A stretch of 64,000 nt of DNA from Chroococcus sp. FPU101 (GCF_017312365.1 NZ_BLJI01000001.1:310001-374000), one strand, 5' to 3'; shown: positions 27,466-37,486, counted from the first letter of the stretch. Numbers and translations are program-made. Notes: a model not told the origin generated them from the sequence alone.

Positions 27466-29277
27466 CTAAGGAATAGAATTAGATAACACTCGAATATTTA
27501 ATTGATAATTAGATGTGCTATCCGATTTAGAAACAACAGTTATTTCATATAAACCACTTTCGGTTAAAGTTCCTTTCCAAGAGGTTTCTGTAGAATCATC
27601 TAGTAGATTATTACTACCAGATGGCGAATAAATAGAGATTTGTGTTTCACCAGACGCGCTGATCTCAAATTCGATTTCTTGCGAACTTTCTAACTGTATT
27701 ACATAAGCTTTTCCTTGTCCTGGTGCTAAGGTTCCTTGACGGCTAATCTCATTTTCTGTGGGTATTTCTGAAATTTTCTCATAGGTTTCTCCAGATTGTA
27801 ATTTTTTTAAATTATATAATAACATTGCGCTTAAAACTTGTCCTGTTGGTTGTTCCATATTATCTTTGTTTTCGTTGGGAAACAACAGAGTAAATTCAGC
27901 GTTGGCTAAATCATAAAGTGCGCGACTACTTAAGTTTAAATCATTAGCCTCTTTAAAGATTTCTTGACGACGCGATCGATCATAATTGCCTAATTCTGCT
28001 CTTGCTTCTACACTTAGAGTATTTAATTGATCAATTAATTCTGAAGCAATTTGATCTCGTTGCTGTTGCCATTCTTTCTTTTGTGCGGGATCTGATTCAG
28101 TTGTCTTTAAAGCAAATTCTGGATAGCGATTCAAAAAGATTTGATCTACTAACATTTGAAAAAACTGATGATTGATCCCCAATTCCTGACGACGTTTGCG
28201 TAACTCTGCTTTGCGTTCCCATTCTGCACTTTGTTCAGTAGAAACAGGAAACAGCGCAGGATCACTCTTATTAGAAGGCTCTGTTTTTTCAAACGTCAGC
28301 TTAGGGGATGTTGGGGGTTTAAGCCATGTTTTACCCACAAACCATCCTAACGCGCCAGAGCCAAGACCTACCGCTAAAATTAATCCTAGTTGACCTAAAC
28401 AACCTACAAATAAACTCTGCTTTTTACGGGAGAGTGTGACCATAGTTTCCTTCTCAGGGGGAGTAGATACAGTGAGAATAGGAGGAGGAGAAGGAGCGAG
28501 ATTAATCGTCGGTTGGGTAAAAATCGGATCGTCTTGATCCGTACAAATTATCACATCTTGAGCCGTTGTAAAGCGATCGCTTTCGACATCGGTCACCATT
28601 TTGCTAAAAACTTGCTTCAGCTTGGGACTTAAAATGATGTCTTCACTAAGGATACGAGTTTCTCCCTCAAAGAATTGATTCGATTCTTTTCCAGTCAACA
28701 AACTCAGTAAGGTAATCGCTAGTTGTGAGAGATCTTGTTGAGGGGATGGGAGAGAACTATGTTCTAGCGTTTGAACTTGGCTAAAATCAATCAAAAACGG
28801 TAATTGATCCCATTTACGACAAATCAAGTTATCTAGCGCGATATCCTGATGATAGACACCTTGAGAGTGAAGATAATCTACAACGCTTAACAGTTGCTTC
28901 AGTAAATTAATGATCTCAGTTTCACTAAAGTATTGTTGTTGACTTAGATTGAGGTTTAACAGTTCCCGATAAGTAAAGCCTGGAATATAATCTAAAACAT
29001 AATATAATCCCGTCTGTTCGGGACTTTCTAAACGAAACAATTCCCGAAAGCGTGGAATCTGGGGATGTTTTAATTGATACAGTATCTGCGCTTCCTGTTT
29101 AAACTGGGTTTGACGATCATCTGATAATTCTGTTAGATCAATTAATTCTTTGATGACGCACAATTCATTAAAACGATAATGATCCTTAGCCAAATAGGTT
29201 CGACGATGCTGACTCTTGGCTAAAGGCTTTATAATCTGATAGCGATTGTTTAAAATCACAGAAGGTTCAATCACCAC
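27466..29277 (-). CDS. Serine/threonine kinase-like receptor with degenerate catalytic motifs
   Basis: Residues about 11-260 have the protein kinase fold, with the lysine in CVIKEL and VLDYIPGFT at the hinge. The glycine loop is absent (PLAKSQHRRTYLAKD), HRD reads HQD in YHQDIALDN, and DFG reads DFS, so the metal Asp and catalytic Asp remain but the flanking residues do not. A transmembrane helix near 285-310 (glycine-rich) and a C-terminal domain from about 510 with GQGKAYVIQLESSQEIEFEI, like bacterial pre-peptidase C-terminal (PPC) domains, would face the periplasm. It may be a weak kinase or a pseudokinase sensor. Confidence 0.85.
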   Translation of the reverse strand: MVIEPSVILNNRYQIIKPLAKSQHRRTYLAKDHYRFNELCVIKELIDLTELSDDRQTQFKQEAQILYQLKHPQIPRFRELFRLESPEQTGLYYVLDYIPGFTYRELLNLNLSQQQYFSETEIINLLKQLLSVVDYLHSQGVYHQDIALDNLICRKWDQLPFLIDFSQVQTLEHSSLPSPQQDLSQLAITLLSLLTGKESNQFFEGETRILSEDIILSPKLKQVFSKMVTDVESDRFTTAQDVIICTDQDDPIFTQPTINLAPSPPPILTVSTPPEKETMVTLSRKKQSLFVGCLGQLGLILAVGLGSGALGWFVGKTWLKPPTSPKLTFEKTEPSNKSDPALFPVSTEQSAEWERKAELRKRRQELGINHQFFQMLVDQIFLNRYPEFALKTTESDPAQKKEWQQQRDQIASELIDQLNTLSVEARAELGNYDRSRRQEIFKEANDLNLSSRALYDLANAEFTLLFPNENKDNMEQPTGQVLSAMLLYNLKKLQSGETYEKISEIPTENEISRQGTLAPGQGKAYVIQLESSQEIEFEISASGETQISIYSPSGSNNLLDDSTETSWKGTLTESGLYEITVVSKSDSTSNYQLNIRVLSNSIP

Positions 29278-29424
29278 AGGCGTTCATATTGATTTGGGTA
29301 ATGGGAATAAACTCAAGACAGCTTACTTAAGTTTCTATATAAAATATGAGAACTAGGGTAGCAGATTTGGTAAAGACTACACCTAGATGCTGCTAAAATT
29401 TCTTCGCTCTTTCAATCATTATTT

Positions 29425-30609
29425 ATGATGCAATACCGACGCTTTGGCCGTACAGAACTGCAAATGCCCGTTTTTTCCTGTGGTGGGATGCGCTATCAAT
29501 ACAATTGGCAAGATATTCTGTATCAGCAGATCCCCTCAGATAATCAATTAAATCTCGAAAATACGATTCGTCGTGCGCTCGATGTTGGTATTAATCATAT
29601 TGAAACGGCTAGAGGTTATGGCTCATCTGAATTACAACTTGGGCAAATTCTACCAAAATTCCCACGAGAAAAACTAATCATACAAACAAAAATATCACCA
29701 AAAAGTGATGTAAAAGAATTTCGCCGACAATTTAATCAATCTTTTCAGTTTCTTAATTTAGATTATATTGATTTACTGGGAATTCATGGAATTAATACTC
29801 TTGAACTACTCGAAGAAACAATTCGTCCAGGGGGCTGTTTAGATGAAGCCAAAAAATTACAAAAACAAGGAAAAGTTAGATTTATTGGTTTTTCAACTCA
29901 TGGCGCAACAGAAACTATTATTAAAACCATAGAAACCAATCAATTCGATTATGTTAATTTGCATTGGTATTACATTTTTCAGAACAATTGGCTAGCAATA
30001 GAAGCCGCGCATCAGTATGATATGGGAGTCTTTATTATTAGTCCATCCGATAAAGGTGGACATTTATACAACCCACCGCAGAAATTAGTGAATCTTTGTT
30101 CTCCACTGAGTCCAATGGTGTTTAATGATTTGTTTTGTTTGAGTCATCCTCAAGTACATACCCTTAGTATTGGTGCGGCTAATCCATCCGATTTTGATGA
30201 ACATTTAAAAACAGTTAAATTATTAGAGAAAGCTGAGCAAATTTTACCTCCCATCCTAGAAAAGTTAGAAACAGAAGCGATTAAATTTCTGGGTGAAGAA
30301 TGGTATAAAACATGGAATTTAGGTTTACCGACTTATCAACAAACACCCAATAAAATCAATATTCCTATTATTTTATGGTTAAGAAATTTAGTTTTAGCTT
30401 ATGACATGGTTGAATTTGCTCAGGCTAGGTATAATTTACTAGGTAATGGTGGTCATTGGTTCCCAGGAGAACAAGCGAAAAATATTAATAAATTTGCTTT
30501 AAAAAACTGTTTAGCTAACAGTCCTTATGCTGAAATCATTCCAGACTTATTAGCCGATACCCATCGTTTATTACAAGCAAAATCCGTCCAACGTTTATCA
30601 AGTAGTTAA
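29425..30609 (+). CDS. Aldo/keto reductase family protein
   Basis: NAD(P)H-dependent TIM-barrel oxidoreductase of 394 residues. It begins QYRRFGRTELQMPVFSCGGM. The catalytic tetrad positions show Tyr in ARGYGSSE, Lys in IQTKI and His in LGIHGIN, but the usual Asp of the DTAxxYG motif is Glu (HIETARGYG). The C-terminal part is longer than in simple AKRs and ends without the 4Fe-4S cysteines found in a related ferredoxin-containing subgroup. Two ATGs are adjacent at 29425 and 29428. It is divergent from the kinase-like gene with a 147-base gap. Confidence 0.87.
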   Translation: MMQYRRFGRTELQMPVFSCGGMRYQYNWQDILYQQIPSDNQLNLENTIRRALDVGINHIETARGYGSSELQLGQILPKFPREKLIIQTKISPKSDVKEFRRQFNQSFQFLNLDYIDLLGIHGINTLELLEETIRPGGCLDEAKKLQKQGKVRFIGFSTHGATETIIKTIETNQFDYVNLHWYYIFQNNWLAIEAAHQYDMGVFIISPSDKGGHLYNPPQKLVNLCSPLSPMVFNDLFCLSHPQVHTLSIGAANPSDFDEHLKTVKLLEKAEQILPPILEKLETEAIKFLGEEWYKTWNLGLPTYQQTPNKINIPIILWLRNLVLAYDMVEFAQARYNLLGNGGHWFPGEQAKNINKFALKNCLANSPYAEIIPDLLADTHRLLQAKSVQRLSSS

Positions 30610-30621
30610 TGTAAGACAATC

Positions 30622-31461
30622 GTGAAAACAGATACCATTTTTTATCGTCTTTTTCAATCTTCTCCGTTCATTTTGTTTGAATTGCTGAATTTAGATGCAA
30701 GTTTGGCGCAAGCTTATCAATTTTCATCTGTAGAAGTCAAACAACTTGCATTTAGAATTGATGGAGTATTTATAGCCCAAAGGACGGATTTACCCATTTA
30801 TTTTGTTGAAGTCCAATTTCAAGATGATTCTAATTTTTATGGGCGTTTTTTTGCTGAAATCTTTTTGTATCTAAGCAAAACACCTCTATCTAATAACTGG
30901 CGTGGTGTAGTTCTTTATCCCAATCGTAGTGTAGAACCCACTGAAACTGAGAGATATTCAGAATTACTCAAATCCGAACGAGTAACCCGTATCTATTTAG
31001 ATGAATTAGAAAGTCTTTCAGAAACATCTATCGGATTAACAACGGTTCAGTTAATTACAGTCAGTGAAAATAAAGCAATTGAACAAGGACGAATCTTAAT
31101 TAATCGTATTAGAGAACAAATGACCGATGACAGTCAAAGACAAGAACTTTTACAATTAATAGAGACAATTTTAGTTTACAAACTACCTCGGATTAGTCAT
31201 AAGGAGATAGAAGCTATGTTTAGCCTAAGTGATTTGAAACAAACCAGAGTTTATCAAGAAGCATTAGAAGAAGGGCGTGAAGAAGGGCGTGAAGAAGGGC
31301 GTGAAGAAGGGCGCGAAGAAGGGCGTGAAGAAGGAGAATTAAGGGCAAAAATAGCCGCTATTCCCCGTTTATTGTCTTTAGGATTGAGTGTAGAACAAAT
31401 TGCCCAAGCTTTGGACTTATCTGTAGACCAAGTGCGTCAAATTGGGCGAGAAACTTTATAA
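30622..31461 (+). CDS. Rpn family recombination-promoting nuclease / DUF2887 protein
   Basis: Begins with GTG at 30622, 13 bases after the aldo/keto reductase stop. The N-terminal domain MKTDTIFYRLFQSSPFILFEL and the PD-(D/E)XK-like core FRIDGVF ... YFVEVQFQDD mark the TIGR01784/DUF2887 group, common in multiple copies in cyanobacteria. Residues about 216-239 are five EEGR units plus EEGE encoded by a 12-base tandem repeat. The C-terminus (LSLGLSVEQIAQALDLSVDQV) looks like a helix-turn-helix. Its 3' end overlaps the convergent gcvT end by 25 bases. Confidence 0.88.
   Translation: MKTDTIFYRLFQSSPFILFELLNLDASLAQAYQFSSVEVKQLAFRIDGVFIAQRTDLPIYFVEVQFQDDSNFYGRFFAEIFLYLSKTPLSNNWRGVVLYPNRSVEPTETERYSELLKSERVTRIYLDELESLSETSIGLTTVQLITVSENKAIEQGRILINRIREQMTDDSQRQELLQLIETILVYKLPRISHKEIEAMFSLSDLKQTRVYQEALEEGREEGREEGREEGREEGREEGELRAKIAAIPRLLSLGLSVEQIAQALDLSVDQVRQIGRETL
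31267..31338 (+). repeat. 12-base tandem repeat inside the Rpn nuclease gene
   Basis: Five copies of GAAGAAGGGCGT (one with GCGC) at 31267-31326, followed by a diverged sixth unit. It encodes EEGR units. Because the unit is a multiple of three, copy-number slippage would change linker length without breaking the frame. Confidence 0.95.
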
Positions 31462-32549
31462 AAGGGCTTTTTAACCACCGTAGCAGGATACGTTTTACCG
31501 CGAATTTCGACTTCTAGGGTTTGTCCAATAGTAGCTAATTCTGACGGAACGTAAGCCAGCGCGATCGCTTTTCCCAAAGTTGGTGATAATGTGCCACTGG
31601 TGACTTTACCCACTACTTGACCATTAGACCACACGGGGTAATCATGTCGAGCGATGTGTCTTCCTTCCATCTGTAATCCAACCAAACGACGAGGTAAACC
31701 GTTTGTTTTCTGATTTTCTAAAACCAAACGACCGACAAATTCACCTTTTTCTTTAAGATGTACCAACCAGCCTAAACCCGCTTCTAAAGGTGAGGTCAGA
31801 TCATCGATATCTTGACCGTAGAGGGCTAATGCTGCCTCTAAACGTAGAGTATCCCTTGCTCCCAATCCACAAGGCGTTACACCCGCTTGTAGTAAGGAAT
31901 TCCAGAGTTTTTGACCCGCATCTGCTGATAGCATAATCTCAAAGCCATCTTCTCCTGTATATCCTGTTCTCGCAATAAAAGCGGGTTGGTCAAAAATAGT
32001 GGTTTCTAGATGTTCAAACAATTTTAATGGACTGAGATCATCTGAAACTAAAGATTGTAGTATTCTTTGAGCGTGTATTCCTTGGAGTGCAATTAAGACT
32101 TTTTCTTGGGAGACATCTTCTAGTGTGACGGAATATTTTTCGAGATGAGGAAGTAACCAAGCTTTGTCTTTTTCGGTGGTTGCAGCATTAACGATGAGTA
32201 TTCCAGTTCCTGTTGCTTGGTAATAAAAGATGACATCATCAATAATTCCACCATCCGCGTTTAACAACACTGTGTACTGTGCTTGTCCGAATTGTAACCG
32301 TTCTAAATTCGAGGGAACAAGAGACTGTAGCGCGGGAACTAAATCTTTTCCAGTCAGAATAAATTTTCCCATGTGGGAGATGTCGAACATTCCGACACTG
32401 GTTCTAACTGCTTCATGTTCTTGTTTCAAACCGCTAAACTGAATGGGCATAACCCAACCCGCAAACTGGGTCATTTTAGCCTGTTGTGCGACAATGAGAC
32501 GATATAACGGAGTTTGTAAAGCTTGGGATGCTGTTTCAGATACTACCAC
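31437..32549 (-). CDS. gcvT: Aminomethyltransferase, glycine cleavage system T protein
   Basis: Transfers the methylene group from the lipoyl-bound aminomethyl of H protein to tetrahydrofolate, releasing ammonia, in glycine cleavage (photorespiration in cyanobacteria). The 370 residues show MPIQFSGLKQEHEAVRTSVGMFDISHMGK, the folate-binding N-terminal part with the catalytic Asp (DISH), TGYTGEDGFEI, GLGARDTLRLEAAL, and VTSGTLSPTLGKAIALAYV near the C-terminus. It stands alone here. Its last codons overlap the convergent Rpn gene. Confidence 0.95.
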   Translation of the reverse strand: MVVSETASQALQTPLYRLIVAQQAKMTQFAGWVMPIQFSGLKQEHEAVRTSVGMFDISHMGKFILTGKDLVPALQSLVPSNLERLQFGQAQYTVLLNADGGIIDDVIFYYQATGTGILIVNAATTEKDKAWLLPHLEKYSVTLEDVSQEKVLIALQGIHAQRILQSLVSDDLSPLKLFEHLETTIFDQPAFIARTGYTGEDGFEIMLSADAGQKLWNSLLQAGVTPCGLGARDTLRLEAALALYGQDIDDLTSPLEAGLGWLVHLKEKGEFVGRLVLENQKTNGLPRRLVGLQMEGRHIARHDYPVWSNGQVVGKVTSGTLSPTLGKAIALAYVPSELATIGQTLEVEIRGKTYPATVVKKPFYKVSRPI

Positions 32550-32718
32550 GATCGCAAAACCTTTATTAAAATTTGATCTGTAGTTAGGGTAGTACAGAAT
32601 TCATAGATCGACAAGCCTTGTTCGGTGTTCTGATGTGATCCCAAAATAAGCTAAAGTAATTCAAGGTATATTTTTCTATGACTTCTGACGGTTAAAAAAA
32701 TAAAAGGAGAAACGTTCA

Positions 32719-32835
32719 ATGATTACCCTTAAGATTGTTGTCTATTTGGTTGTATTTTTCTTTATTGGCTTGTTTGTCTTCGGTTTCCTTTCTAGCGATC
32801 CAACTCGTAACCCCGGACGCAAAGATTTTGAATAA
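32719..32835 (+). CDS. psbI: Photosystem II reaction center protein I
   Basis: A 38-residue single-helix subunit at the edge of the photosystem II core beside D1 and CP43. The sequence [18 protein letters not shown] then [18 protein letters not shown] is close to PsbI of other cyanobacteria and chloroplasts, including the invariant [12 protein letters not shown] tail. AAAAGGAGA lies about nine bases before the ATG. It is monocistronic, between divergent gcvT and convergent Uma2, and is followed by a strong hairpin. Confidence 0.97.
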   Translation: MITLKIVVYLVVFFFIGLFVFGFLSSDPTRNPGRKDFE

Positions 32836-32869
32836 AGACGGTTTGCGATCGTTTTAGTCAAGCATGATT

Positions 32870-32931
32870 GTAGTGGGGGTTTGTGTAGCAATTGTACAAA
32901 AAGTTGCACCCCCACTATCCTAATTTTTATT
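32870..32931 (+). terminator. Large hairpin after psbI, probable terminator
   Basis: A perfect 10-bp stem (TAGTGGGGGT at 32871-32880 with ACCCCCACTA at 32908-32917) encloses a 27-base loop that can itself fold (TTGT/ACAA). TCCTAATTTTT follows on the plus strand. It lies between convergent psbI and the Uma2 gene, whose stop is at 32927, so it may serve both. Confidence 0.65.
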
Positions 32932-33556
32932 GAATTTGACTCCGAACCCATTGACGAAACTCTTTAATCAGTTCTAAATAGTCCATTTCTTCGATTTTTT
33001 CGAGAAAAGACGCTATTTCTGACAGTAATAAATTTGGAAAAGCTACACTTTGTTCACTTACAATATAATTGTTTTCTTGTAATAAATAAATTTTAAAACT
33101 TTTGCCATTATATAACCAAATTTCTTTTACACCTAAATCTGCATAAACTTGAAAACGCTGTGTTGAAAAACTGGTGATATCAACTTCTATGACTAAATCG
33201 GGTGCTGGATCTTGTTTTAAATCTAGTCTTTTTTTACCTTTAACTAAATTGATATTCGTGATATAAAAACACTTATCAGGTTCAACACCACTAGATCTAG
33301 GTTTTTTATAAGTAGTTGAACCCAAGGGATAAATATTTATTTCTAATTCTTCTGCTATAGTTTCCGCAAATCGTCCTAAGACTTCTTTATATATTTCATG
33401 TTCGGGTGATGGGGCCATAATTTCAAGAAGACCTTGATAATAAGTAAGTCTTAAACGGCGGTGGCTGAGTTCTTTTAGTAAGGTTTCGTATGTCTCCCAA
33501 CTAATTTCAGATAAAACAATTCTTTCGGCTGGTGGTGTTAATGTAGAAGTTTCCAT
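32927..33556 (-). CDS. Uma2 family endonuclease (DUF820)
   Basis: Restriction-endonuclease-like PD-(D/E)XK protein of about 209 residues, starting METSTLTPPAERI at 33556; the in-frame start at 33619 would run back into ilvE. The core shows RLTYYQGLLEIMAPSPEHE, GVEPDKCFYI, APDLVIEVDITS (the Asp and Glu-x-Asp positions) and YADLGVKEIWLYN. The family is hugely expanded in cyanobacteria and its function is unsettled. It lies 35 bases downstream of ilvE on the same strand. Confidence 0.92.
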   Translation of the reverse strand: METSTLTPPAERIVLSEISWETYETLLKELSHRRLRLTYYQGLLEIMAPSPEHEIYKEVLGRFAETIAEELEINIYPLGSTTYKKPRSSGVEPDKCFYITNINLVKGKKRLDLKQDPAPDLVIEVDITSFSTQRFQVYADLGVKEIWLYNGKSFKIYLLQENNYIVSEQSVAFPNLLLSEIASFLEKIEEMDYLELIKEFRQWVRSQIQ

Positions 33557-33591
33557 AATTAAAAATGGTGGGTAATTTCCCACCCAAAAGA

Positions 33592-34506
33592 TTAATCTAA
33601 AGGAATAACATTGACCCAATCTTGATAGTTTGGATCTTCATTTCGTGTAATTGCTGTTAATTTTTCTCTCAGTTTTGTAGCAATCGGTCGTTCTTCGGGT
33701 AGTGTATAATTTTCAATTCTTTTTACGGGAGCAATTTTAGCAGCCGTTCCACACAAAAACACTTCATCTGCAATAAATAATTCTGTTTTATCTACTGCTC
33801 TTTCTACTACTGGAATTCCTAAATCTTTAGCTAAAGTTATAACACTATCTCTGGTTATTCCTTCTAGGATATCTTGTTCAAATCCGGGGGTAATAATTTG
33901 ACCATTCCTCACAATAAAGATATTCATTCCCGTTGCTTCACAGACTTTGCCTTGGGAATTCATTAAAATTGCTTCATCAAAACCTGATTCTACTGCTTCT
34001 GTTTTGGCTAAAGCTGAAGTAATATAAGCACCTGTAATTTTACCTCTTAAAGGAAAGCTACGATCTTCTTGACGATACCAAGAACTAATCCGACAATTAA
34101 TCCCAGAAGCGGATAAATATTCATCCATTTCTAAACCATAGACCAAAAAGTTTTTCTCAAGATTATGTAATCTCGGTGCAATTCCCAACCCAGAACTATA
34201 GACTAAAGGACGAATATAAAAAGATTGATTGGGTCGATTTTTTTTAACGAAATCAATAATAATTTGATAAATTTTATCAGCAGGGATCTCGTAATGTAAA
34301 AACTTAGCACTCTGACTTAAACGTTGACAATGACGATCTAATCTAAATAATAAAACTTGTTCGGGGTTTTGTGGATCGGGAATGCCTCTTAAACCCCCAA
34401 ATGCTGCGGTACCATAATGTAAAGCATGAGTCGCAACTGATAATTTAGCATCTTCAAACGGGACAAATTGATGCTCAAAGTAAGCGTATTTAAGAAAGGT
34501 ATCCAT
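33592..34506 (-). CDS. ilvE: Branched-chain amino acid aminotransferase
   Basis: PLP class IV transaminase for leucine, isoleucine and valine. The start at 34506 (MDTFLKYAYF) is preferred over the frame opening at 34560, which overlaps the M61 gene. Key regions: FEDAKLSVATHALHYGTAAFGG, the PLP lysine in GKITGAYITS, EAILMNSQGKVCEATGMNIF, and GTAAKIAPVKRI near the C-terminus. About 305 residues, full length. It lies 26 bases after the M61 peptidase gene, with Uma2 downstream. Confidence 0.94.
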   Translation of the reverse strand: MDTFLKYAYFEHQFVPFEDAKLSVATHALHYGTAAFGGLRGIPDPQNPEQVLLFRLDRHCQRLSQSAKFLHYEIPADKIYQIIIDFVKKNRPNQSFYIRPLVYSSGLGIAPRLHNLEKNFLVYGLEMDEYLSASGINCRISSWYRQEDRSFPLRGKITGAYITSALAKTEAVESGFDEAILMNSQGKVCEATGMNIFIVRNGQIITPGFEQDILEGITRDSVITLAKDLGIPVVERAVDKTELFIADEVFLCGTAAKIAPVKRIENYTLPEERPIATKLREKLTAITRNEDPNYQDWVNVIPLD

Positions 34507-34532
34507 TTTTCTAGTGTAATTAATCGATAAGT

Positions 34533-36314
34533 TTAAGGATTTATTGCTTGTCGCACCCACTCGGAAAAATTTTGCTTTTGACTATCGGATGAGTTCTGTA
34601 TCCGCACAAGTTCATAGCGAGAAGGTTGCGGGGCTGCGAGTTTGACGCTAAGGGTTCTTAGTTCATCTTGATGAAAGACAGTAACTTGAATGATATCATT
34701 CTCTTGGTAGTCTTTGAGACGATCGCTGATCTGATCGCCACTGACTCTAAAACCATCGAGTGCTAATAATTCATCTTCTGTATTAATCCCTGCAATTTGC
34801 CCAGGCGATCCAATTTCAACAAATTTTATTATTTCTTTACCATTTTCTGAATTAACCTTGATTCCCAGATAAGGGACTCTTTCTTCTTCATAAACTTTTT
34901 TGAGTTCTAGTCCAAAAGGTTCTAAATATTCCTCAAAAGGCAACTCTTCTACACCATCGATAAAACGAGTAAAGAAATCACTTAAATCAATTTTTGCAAC
35001 AGATTCTATAACTTTTTTTAATTCCGCATCTGTATAGCCTATTTCCGCTTTACCATACTTTTCCCACATGATTCTCATTACATCATCAAAAGAACGTTGA
35101 TTATCGTGACGCTGACGAATTAATAAATCGAGCAACATCGCTATCAGTTGACCTTTGAGGTAATATGAAATCTGAGAGTTATCACTATTTGCATCTCTGC
35201 GATACAACTTAATCCAAGCATCAAAACTCGATTCACTAACGGGTTGTACTTTTCGCCCTGGTATTGATAAATAACGATTAATTTCTTTACCCAACAAATC
35301 TACAAACGTTTTACTATCATAAATTCCTGAGCGCATTGGAAACACGATATCATAATAACTTGTTACTCCTTCACAAAACCAAAGGGCATTTGTATAGTTT
35401 TCCTGTTCATAGTCAAAAATTTCTAACGCTTTGGGGCGAATTCTTTTGACATTCCACAGATGGAAGAATTCATGGGCGACTAATTGGATAAAATTATTGT
35501 ACTTATCTTTGGCACGAAAGCCAAAACGAGAATAAATTAGAGTACAAGATTTTTTATGTTCTAAACCACCATAACTATTTTTAGAAAGATGAAGCAGGAA
35601 AACGTAGCGATCATAAGGTAATCCTCCAAACATTTTAGCTTCAGTTGCAATAATTTTCTGTGTATCACTGATTAGACGTTCTACATTGACATTTCCCTGT
35701 CCCCAGATGGCTAATTGATGGGGTATTCCTAAAACTTCAAAATCATATTTCTGATGTATTCCCACTTCAAAAGGACTATCGACTAATGTATCAAAATCTT
35801 TAGCAATAAAAGTATTCTCTTTTCCTTCGACTAGCGGTAAAGATGTGGTGACTTGCCAATTTTCATCAGGGGGAATAATCGTTACTGTATAAGATTGTTT
35901 CAGAAATTGGGGAACATATAAAAATAAAGCCGCGCCATTAAAATAACCATGAGTTGCATCAAGATGATTAGTTCTTACCGTTAGTTCATTCGCAAAGACT
36001 CGATAAGTAACCGTAATTTCGGAATGATTTGGGGTTTCAACTTGCCAATGATTTTTAGCACATTTACAATAAACTAATTTTTGCTGATTTGCTTTAGCAG
36101 AAAAATCTTGAACATGACGCGAATATTCTCGAACTAAATACGATCCAGGTGTCCAAACCGCCATCTTTAAATCTAATCTATCACTATTCCAACCCCTAAT
36201 CTGTAGCGTCACTTCAAATAGATGGGAGGTGGGTTCAGACATCGCCACCTGATAAGATATGACTGGGCGAGTTTGAGTCAGTTCAGTAGATCGAGTTAGT
36301 GTAGCTGTTGTCAT
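34533..36314 (-). CDS. M61 family metallopeptidase with PDZ domain
   Basis: A zinc aminopeptidase of the glycyl-aminopeptidase group, 593 residues. The N-terminal beta domain (about residues 15-190) is followed by the thermolysin-like domain with HEFFHLWNVKRI (HExxH at 281-285) and the downstream Glu in FCEGVTSYY. A C-terminal PDZ domain (about 480-570; YLGIKVNSENG, EIGSPGQIAGI, ALDGFRVSG) probably binds peptide ends. No signal peptide is visible, so it is likely cytoplasmic. ilvE follows closely downstream. Confidence 0.93.
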   Translation of the reverse strand: MTTATLTRSTELTQTRPVISYQVAMSEPTSHLFEVTLQIRGWNSDRLDLKMAVWTPGSYLVREYSRHVQDFSAKANQQKLVYCKCAKNHWQVETPNHSEITVTYRVFANELTVRTNHLDATHGYFNGAALFLYVPQFLKQSYTVTIIPPDENWQVTTSLPLVEGKENTFIAKDFDTLVDSPFEVGIHQKYDFEVLGIPHQLAIWGQGNVNVERLISDTQKIIATEAKMFGGLPYDRYVFLLHLSKNSYGGLEHKKSCTLIYSRFGFRAKDKYNNFIQLVAHEFFHLWNVKRIRPKALEIFDYEQENYTNALWFCEGVTSYYDIVFPMRSGIYDSKTFVDLLGKEINRYLSIPGRKVQPVSESSFDAWIKLYRRDANSDNSQISYYLKGQLIAMLLDLLIRQRHDNQRSFDDVMRIMWEKYGKAEIGYTDAELKKVIESVAKIDLSDFFTRFIDGVEELPFEEYLEPFGLELKKVYEEERVPYLGIKVNSENGKEIIKFVEIGSPGQIAGINTEDELLALDGFRVSGDQISDRLKDYQENDIIQVTVFHQDELRTLSVKLAAPQPSRYELVRIQNSSDSQKQNFSEWVRQAINP

Positions 36315-36344
36315 ATCCCAATAATTAAGCGAGTACCATTTTTA

Positions 36345-37400
36345 CTAGCTTAACGCTCCAGAATAGCTTTGGTTTAATCTTTTTTCGGTTAATTCCACAC
36401 AAAGATCAATTGCAGCTTTCATACTTGCATTTCTCGCTATTCCCTTTCCTGCAATATCAAAAGCGGTTCCATGATCTGGAGAAGTACGAATAAATGGTAA
36501 TCCGATTGTAGTATTAACGGCTTCATCAAAGGCCATCAATTTAACTGGAATTAATCCTTGATCATGATACAACGCGAGATAAGCATCGGCAGGCTTACTA
36601 TTGACAAAATCGCGGTACCATGCTATTGCAGGTGTTACCCACATCGTGTCTGGAGGAATTAACCCTTTTAAGTTTACCTGTGGATAGTTTTTCTGTTGTT
36701 CATCTAACCAAGCATTCATCCAGTCTATTTCTTCGGTTCCGAGTTGTCCTTGTTCTCCGCTATGGGGGTTCAAACCTGCGATCGCAATTTTGGGATTTTG
36801 AATACCAAAATCAGTTTGTAAACTCTTAATCAATAAATCGAGTTTTTGTGACATCAATTCGGGTGTGAGTACCTGAGACACTTGATTTAATGGTATATGA
36901 GTCGTAGCAAGTAAGGTTCGTAGTATCCAACCTGTATAGGGCGATTTTCCCACAAAAATCATGCCATATTGTTTAGTTTGGGATTTATCGGCTAAAACTT
37001 CGGTTTGTCCAGGGTAATTATATCCTGCTGCTTTCCATGCTGATTTAGCAATAGGGGCCGTAACAATTCCTTGAAAGGTTCCATCGAGGGTTAAATTAAT
37101 TGCCGTTTCTAAATACTGATAACTTGCTTCTCCACTTGCAGAGTTACCTTCTCCAGTAACAATTTGCGTCTTTCTAGTCGGTAGATTGAAGATGGGGAAA
37201 CTGTCGGGGTCTGCTAGATCTGTTCTCGTTTGACGTAAGTGAATATATGTCGTTTCTAGAATAGTACGGTTACCAATGACAGTAAAATCACCCTTTTCTT
37301 TGATTTTAGGGTCAGCGAGGGCCGAGAGAACGACTTCAGGGCCAATGCCTGCGGGATCTCCTATTGCGATCGCTATTTTAGGGCGTTTTTTTAATTCCAT
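36345..37400 (-). CDS. pdxA: 4-hydroxythreonine-4-phosphate dehydrogenase
   Basis: NAD-dependent enzyme of the DXP-dependent pyridoxal phosphate pathway. The 351-residue protein begins [20 protein letters not shown], and has [21 protein letters not shown] and [12 protein letters not shown], holding two of the metal-binding His. At the first metal position, where many bacteria have GHTE, this protein reads PGQTEVLA; I believe this Gln form occurs in other cyanobacterial PdxA but cannot check it here. It is divergent from petM with 86 bases between starts. Confidence 0.93.
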   Translation of the reverse strand: MELKKRPKIAIAIGDPAGIGPEVVLSALADPKIKEKGDFTVIGNRTILETTYIHLRQTRTDLADPDSFPIFNLPTRKTQIVTGEGNSASGEASYQYLETAINLTLDGTFQGIVTAPIAKSAWKAAGYNYPGQTEVLADKSQTKQYGMIFVGKSPYTGWILRTLLATTHIPLNQVSQVLTPELMSQKLDLLIKSLQTDFGIQNPKIAIAGLNPHSGEQGQLGTEEIDWMNAWLDEQQKNYPQVNLKGLIPPDTMWVTPAIAWYRDFVNSKPADAYLALYHDQGLIPVKLMAFDEAVNTTIGLPFIRTSPDHGTAFDIAGKGIARNASMKAAIDLCVELTEKRLNQSYSGALS

Positions 37401-37486
37401 CTTAAGAATTGGGCTGGCTTGGTTTACAATACCAATAATGCGTAAAATGACTTATCTTTAGCATAAAACAATTAGGAGGAATAATA

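Noticed and set aside
32742-32951. Minus-strand frame of 69 residues across psbI
   Set aside because: It is antisense to psbI, a clearly recognisable gene.
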